Positions 5,893 to 9,215 of a DNA stretch of 9,215 nt are shown piece after piece; the first letter of the stretch is position 1; each line of letters begins with the position of its first letter. The position numbers were made by a program, and so were the translations under genes. This stretch comes from an uncultured Oscillochloris sp. (lineage in GTDB: Bacteria; Chloroflexota; Chloroflexia; Chloroflexales; Chloroflexaceae). Location of the stretch: positions 1 to 9,215 of the forward strand of contig CAIRFY010000333.1 in the NCBI GenBank assembly GCA_903877945.1, written 5' to 3'. The notes below the pieces were generated by a model. The model did not search any database and was not told the origin of the DNA. It saw nothing but the letters and a program-made list of their open reading frames with translations.

Positions 5893-5913
5893 GACGACCA
5901 ACGACCGGCGACC
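5893..5913. repeat. Heptad repeat upstream of bchN
   Basis: GACGACC, AACGACC, GGCGACC in tandem on the plus strand. Reverse-complemented, the middle unit is GGTCGTT, the same word as in the bciB tail array at 1009-1015. Confidence 0.55.
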
Positions 5914-5936
5914 GCTCGTACTACCCCTTCACGTCA

Positions 5937-5957
5937 CACCTGACTAACACTCAGGTG
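5937..5957. repeat. Inverted repeat in the sulP leader
   Basis: CACCTGA and TCAGGTG, a perfect 7-bp inverted repeat with a 7-base loop (CTAACAC). It lies about 60 bases before the sulP start and could be an operator or an mRNA hairpin. Confidence 0.4.
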
Positions 5958-6007
5958 GCGGATCGGTAGTCAGCGGTCTATCTGTGTTGTTCATTCATCA
6001 GTAATGC

Positions 6008-6014
6008 AAAGGAG
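6008..6014 (+). promoter_or_regulatory. Ribosome binding site for sulP
   Basis: AAAGGAG, four bases before the ATG at 6019. The open frame begins with an earlier ATG at 6004, but that codon lies upstream of this site, so 6019 is preferred. ATG 6028 is a less likely alternative at 13 bases spacing. Confidence 0.6.
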
Positions 6015-6018
6015 TCTC

Positions 6019-7770
6019 ATGGGTGCAATGTTAGGCCATCTGGGCCTGCGAAAGATGTGGCAACAAGAGTTTGCAGGGTACAATCGTGCGCTCCTCCAGC
6101 GTGACTTGTTGGCCGGACTAACGGTGGGGGCGGTGGCACTGCCCTTGGCGCTAGCCTTCGGCGTCGCCTCGGGAGCTAACGCGGCTGCCGGGCTCGTGAC
6201 GGCCATTCTGGCCGGGTTCATCATCGGGACGCTTGGCGGTGGTTCCTTCCAGATTTCCGGCCCCACCGGGGCCATGTCGGCGATCCTGATCGTGATCGCC
6301 CAGCATTACGGGATCAGCGGCGTCTGGATGGCCTGCGTGATGGCGGGTGCCTTTATGCTTGTACTCGGCCTGCTGAAACTCGGACGCTACATCGCCTTCA
6401 TCCCCTCGCCCGTGATCACTGGCTTCACCAGCGGCATCGCCCTGATTATCGCGATTGGCCAGATCGACAATGTCATTGGTGCAAAGACTCCGGCAGCCGA
6501 TAACACCATCGCCAAACTGCTCGGCTACGTCACCCATCCGCCAACGCTCAACGGGCAGAGCCTCGCGGTGGCGGGGATCGTCATGGCGACCATGCTCATC
6601 CTGCCGCGCTTCACCAAAAGCGTCCCGGCATCGCTGGTCGGGCTCATCCTGGCGAGCCTGGTTTCCATCGGGCTGGGCTGGCAGGTGGCGACCATCGGCA
6701 GCATCCCGCAAACGATCATTCTGGATCAACGCTTGAGCCTGGCAAACATCCCCTGGAGCCACCTGACCGACCTGCTGGCCCCGGCAATCTCGATCACCGC
6801 CCTGGGGTCAATCGAGAGCCTGCTGTGCGGCTCGGTAGGTGCCACCATGACCGGCAAGCCCTTTGACAGTAACGCCGAACTTGTGGCCCAGGGCATCGGC
6901 AATATGATTATCCCCTTCTTCGGCGGTGTACCAGCCACAGCGGCGATTGCCCGCACCAGCGTCGCGATCAAGAGCAACGGCGCAACCCGGATCACCAGCA
7001 TTGTTCACGCCATCGCCCTGCTGCTGAGCGCCCTGCTGCTGGCCCCGCTGATCGGCCAGGTGCCGCTGGCCGCCCTCGGTGGTGTGCTGATGGTGACAGC
7101 CTGGCGTATGAACGAGTGGGAGAGCATCCACTTCTACTGGCACACAAAGATTAAGCACGCCTTGGCGGGCATCCTGATAACGATGATAGCGACAGCCGCT
7201 CTGGATCTGACCCAGGCCATCCTGATCGGTCTGGCGATCTCAACGATCATCTACATCCGCCAGTCGGCGCAGAGTACAGCGGTGGCCAGCGAGCCAGTCA
7301 ATGCGGCCAAGCTGCGCGCCCAAGGCTACGCCATCGAAGAGTCCTGCCCCTCGGTTCATGTCTACTACCTAACCGGACCGCTCTTCTTCGGCAGCGTCCA
7401 CACGGTGCTTGAGGCGTTTGTCGACTCCCGACAGTACCACACGCTGGTGATCAGTATGCGTGGTGTGCCGTTGGTCGACGCGATGGGCGCGAAAGCCTTG
7501 CGCGAACTGGTCGAAGCACATCAGGCTCACGGCGGCACTGTGGCCTTCACGGGGCTCCAGCCAACGGTACGCGAGATGTTCGAGCGCGCTGGGCTGGCCG
7601 AGCTTGTCGGTGCAGATCACATCTTCTGGAGTGCGATAGAGGCGATCATCCAGCTCCACGAGAAACGCCAGATCAGCGGCTGCCCCCATTGCGATATTCG
7701 CGGCGACGGGTGTACGGTGCTGCACGCGGCCGTCGTCCGACGCGGGATAAACCCGCCGCCAACAGTATAA
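6019..7770 (+). CDS. SulP (SLC26) family anion transporter with C-terminal STAS domain
   Basis: Inner-membrane transporter of 583 residues with many hydrophobic helices over roughly residues 30-415 and a cytoplasmic STAS domain at about 443-545. Visible family motifs: QISGPTGAMSA near residue 80, ALGSIESLLCG near 262-271, and DSNAELVAQGIGN then FFGGVPATAAIART near 283-313. In the STAS part VDAMG (486-490) matches the loop that carries the regulatory serine in anti-sigma antagonists, but here there is no serine. After the STAS domain comes a short tail, CPHCDIRGDGC, with a CxxC and a third cysteine, which is unusual for the family. The substrate may be sulfate or bicarbonate (BicA-like); sequence alone does not tell. 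It is divergent from the bch operon and convergent with hemL, so no shared transcript is implied. The first codons overlap an alternative start at 6004. Confidence 0.9.
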   Translation: MGAMLGHLGLRKMWQQEFAGYNRALLQRDLLAGLTVGAVALPLALAFGVASGANAAAGLVTAILAGFIIGTLGGGSFQISGPTGAMSAILIVIAQHYGISGVWMACVMAGAFMLVLGLLKLGRYIAFIPSPVITGFTSGIALIIAIGQIDNVIGAKTPAADNTIAKLLGYVTHPPTLNGQSLAVAGIVMATMLILPRFTKSVPASLVGLILASLVSIGLGWQVATIGSIPQTIILDQRLSLANIPWSHLTDLLAPAISITALGSIESLLCGSVGATMTGKPFDSNAELVAQGIGNMIIPFFGGVPATAAIARTSVAIKSNGATRITSIVHAIALLLSALLLAPLIGQVPLAALGGVLMVTAWRMNEWESIHFYWHTKIKHALAGILITMIATAALDLTQAILIGLAISTIIYIRQSAQSTAVASEPVNAAKLRAQGYAIEESCPSVHVYYLTGPLFFGSVHTVLEAFVDSRQYHTLVISMRGVPLVDAMGAKALRELVEAHQAHGGTVAFTGLQPTVREMFERAGLAELVGADHIFWSAIEAIIQLHEKRQISGCPHCDIRGDGCTVLHAAVVRRGINPPPTV

Positions 7771-7778
7771 TGTGACAG

Positions 7779-7821
7779 GACAGCACATGGTTGGTGGCTC
7801 AGCCACCAACCATGTGCTGTC
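7779..7821. terminator. Long perfect hairpin between convergent sulP and hemL
   Basis: Arms 7779-7799 and 7801-7821 are exact inverted copies (21 bp) around a single C; with a realistic 3-base loop the stem is 20 bp. It lies 8 bases after the sulP stop and 7 bases after the hemL stop, the place for a shared bidirectional terminator. Neither side has a U tract, so it would be a hairpin-only terminator or a 3'-end stabiliser. Confidence 0.7.
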
Positions 7822-7828
7822 TATGATG

Positions 7829-9166
7829 TCAACCTCGGGCAGCGAGCAGCGACTCGCGGGCAGCGGTGAGCGTGACCGCAATATCGACCGTGTCGTGGGC
7901 AGAACTCACGAAACCCGCCTCAAACTGTGACGGGGCGAGGTACACCCCGCGCTCACACATAGCCCAGAAGAACCGCGTGAAGCGAGCGGCGTCTACACGC
8001 TGCTTCGCCTCGGCGTAGCTACGCACCTTCGCCCCCACTTCGCGCAGGAAGTAGAAGCCGAACATGGTCCCCACGTTGCCAACCTGGAGCGGCACACCGG
8101 TCTCCTCACTGAGCGAGCGCATGCCGTCAGCGAGGGTCTGGGCGCGCCCAACGGCACGCTGGAAGAGCGTGGAGGAACCATCGGCGGGGACATCGAAGGC
8201 CGTATGCAACATCGCGAGTCCGGCAGCCATTGCCAGCGGATTGCCCGAGAGCGTACCCGCCTGGTACATTGGCCCAGCCGGGGCCACCATCTGCATGATC
8301 GCCTTCTTACCGGCGTAGGCTCCCACAGGCAGACCACCGCCGATCACCTTGCCGAGGCACGTGATGTCCGGGTCGATCCCAAAAACGCTCTGGGCGCCGC
8401 CGGGGGCCGCACGGAACCCCGTCATCACCTCATCAACAATCAGCACTGTGCCGTGCTTGCGGGTGAGATCGCGCAGCCCCTGGAGGAAGCCCGGCTCAGG
8501 TAGGACGAAGCCCATGTTGGCGGCAATCGGCTCGACAATCACGGCAGCGATTGAGTCGCCGTGTTCGCGGAATAGCTCGGTCACGGCATCAAGGTCGTTA
8601 TACTCAACCGTGAGCGTGGCGGCAGCGGTAGATGCGGGCACCCCAGGGCTATCGGGCAGACCAAGCGTAACCACACCGCTACCGGCCTGCACCAGCAGCA
8701 TATCGGCGTGGCCGTGGTAGCAGCCGATAAACTTGACGATCTTTTCGCGGCCCGTGTACGCCCGCGCCAAGCGCAGAGCGCTCATGGTGGCCTCGGTGCC
8801 GCTATTCACAAAGCGCACCTGCTCAACGCTGGGTACCAGCGAGATCACCAGTTCAGCGAGTTCGGTTTCTAGCTCAGTGGGTGCGCCAAAGCTGGTGCCA
8901 CGGGCAGCCTGCTCCGTGATAGCCTGAACGACGGCGGGGTGCGCGTGGCCAAGCAGCAGCGGCCCCCAGGAGAGAACGTAGTCGATATAGCTATTGCCGT
9001 CTACATCCTCAACGTGGGCACCATTACCACGAGCAAAAAAGATAGGCGTGCCGCCGACCCCACGGAAGGCGCGCACCGGCGAGTTCACCCCGCCGGGGAT
9101 CACGGCCTGGGCAGCAGCAAAGAGCTCCTTCGAGCGGGCGTATCGGTCGGTGGTAGTCAAGGTCAT
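7829..9166 (-). CDS. hemL: Glutamate-1-semialdehyde 2,1-aminomutase
   Basis: Pyridoxal-phosphate enzyme that converts glutamate-1-semialdehyde to 5-aminolevulinate, the last step of the C5 route from glutamyl-tRNA and the entry to heme and bacteriochlorophyll. 445 residues, slightly longer than the common 425-435. Class-III aminotransferase motifs: PGGVNSPVRAF (24-34), NSGTEATMSALRLARA (121-136), VDEVMTGFR (244-252, Asp245 binding the PLP ring nitrogen), and the Schiff-base lysine K273 in CLGKVIGGGLPVGAY, with AGTLSGNPLAMAAG (303-316) following. The GGVNSPVRAF and GTLSGNP signatures separate it from other aminotransferases. ATG 9166 is preceded by GGGGAA at six bases, a weak Shine-Dalgarno. 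It is transcribed separately from the bch operon but feeds the same pathway. Confidence 0.97.
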   Translation of the reverse strand: MTLTTTDRYARSKELFAAAQAVIPGGVNSPVRAFRGVGGTPIFFARGNGAHVEDVDGNSYIDYVLSWGPLLLGHAHPAVVQAITEQAARGTSFGAPTELETELAELVISLVPSVEQVRFVNSGTEATMSALRLARAYTGREKIVKFIGCYHGHADMLLVQAGSGVVTLGLPDSPGVPASTAAATLTVEYNDLDAVTELFREHGDSIAAVIVEPIAANMGFVLPEPGFLQGLRDLTRKHGTVLIVDEVMTGFRAAPGGAQSVFGIDPDITCLGKVIGGGLPVGAYAGKKAIMQMVAPAGPMYQAGTLSGNPLAMAAGLAMLHTAFDVPADGSSTLFQRAVGRAQTLADGMRSLSEETGVPLQVGNVGTMFGFYFLREVGAKVRSYAEAKQRVDAARFTRFFWAMCERGVYLAPSQFEAGFVSSAHDTVDIAVTLTAARESLLAARG

Positions 9167-9215
9167 GGGTGGTTCCCCAGCATAATGCTTTATTGCACGG
9201 CTGAGGATTGTCGGC
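9167..9215 (-). other. hemL upstream edge
   Basis: Forty-nine bases upstream of hemL holding its weak ribosome binding site (9173-9178). AT-rich stretches near 9182-9195 could contain a -10 element, but no convincing -35 pair is visible before the window ends. Confidence 0.3.

Larger units (their letters stand above)
5697..6018. other. Divergent bchN / sulP control region
   Basis: About 320 bases with no gene. It holds an extended -10 element reading toward bchN (5766-5774), a TTGACA-type promoter reading toward sulP (5835-5863) with a small palindrome in its spacer, a three-unit heptad repeat (5893-5913) and a 7-bp inverted repeat (5937-5957). No tRNA or recognisable riboswitch seen. Confidence 0.6.

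Noticed and set aside
6151..6762. 203-codon minus-strand frame opposite sulP
   Set aside because: Lies wholly inside sulP, is rich in D/R/H/Q as expected for an antisense shadow, and has no ribosome binding site that I can see.
7369..7881. 170-codon minus-strand frame across the sulP end and the hairpin
   Set aside because: Crosses the long terminator-like hairpin and overlaps the 3' ends of both genes; no family resemblance.

Overview
The window carries a four-gene bacteriochlorophyll operon on the minus strand, a divergent SulP-type anion transporter on the plus strand, and a convergent tetrapyrrole gene (hemL) on the minus strand. I see no RNA gene, CRISPR array, transposase or phage gene. 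The best guess for the source is a filamentous anoxygenic phototroph of the Chloroflexota (Chloroflexales). It has the nitrogenase-like, light-independent protochlorophyllide reductase (DPOR: BchN, BchB, BchL) interleaved with a BciB/FrhB-type 8-vinyl reductase. It makes 5-aminolevulinate from glutamate (HemL), unlike purple alphaproteobacteria, which use ALA synthase. Its intergenic DNA is moderately GC-rich and full of heptanucleotide arrays. The assignment rests on gene content, not on a search.

Layout. 1-112: tail of the bchL side, with G tracts and a short heptad repeat but no gene. 113-934 (-): bchL. 987-2267 (-): bciB-like. 2366-4036 (-): bchB. 4037-4412: a 376-base spacer made almost wholly of two tandem copies of a repeat cassette, including a copied bchN 3' end. 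4413-5696 (-): bchN. 5697-6018: divergent promoter region. 6019-7770 (+): sulP. 7779-7821: near-perfect bidirectional hairpin. 7829-9166 (-): hemL. 9167-9215: hemL upstream edge.

How the genes work together. HemL makes 5-aminolevulinate, the precursor of all tetrapyrroles. BchL passes electrons from ferredoxin, with ATP hydrolysis, to the BchN-BchB catalytic component, which reduces ring D of protochlorophyllide. BciB would reduce the C8 vinyl group in the same stretch of the pathway, also using reduced ferredoxin. Transcription order is bchN, bchB, bciB, bchL, probably from an extended -10 promoter near 5766-5774. SulP would import sulfate or bicarbonate; the sequence does not decide which.

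The unusual part is repeat DNA rather than a new protein system. Every spacer of the bch operon contains a heptanucleotide array. These arrays run into stop codons, a C-terminal coding tail and ribosome-binding leaders. In the bchB-bciB spacer the array is an inverted pair predicted to make a long RNA hairpin just upstream of a bciB start that lacks a Shine-Dalgarno sequence. The bchN-bchB spacer shows a tandem duplication that captured the last 19 codons and stop of bchN. Inside bchB an octanucleotide array (13 units) encodes an 8-residue-periodic glycine-rich linker; gain of one unit would truncate the protein before its C-terminal domain.
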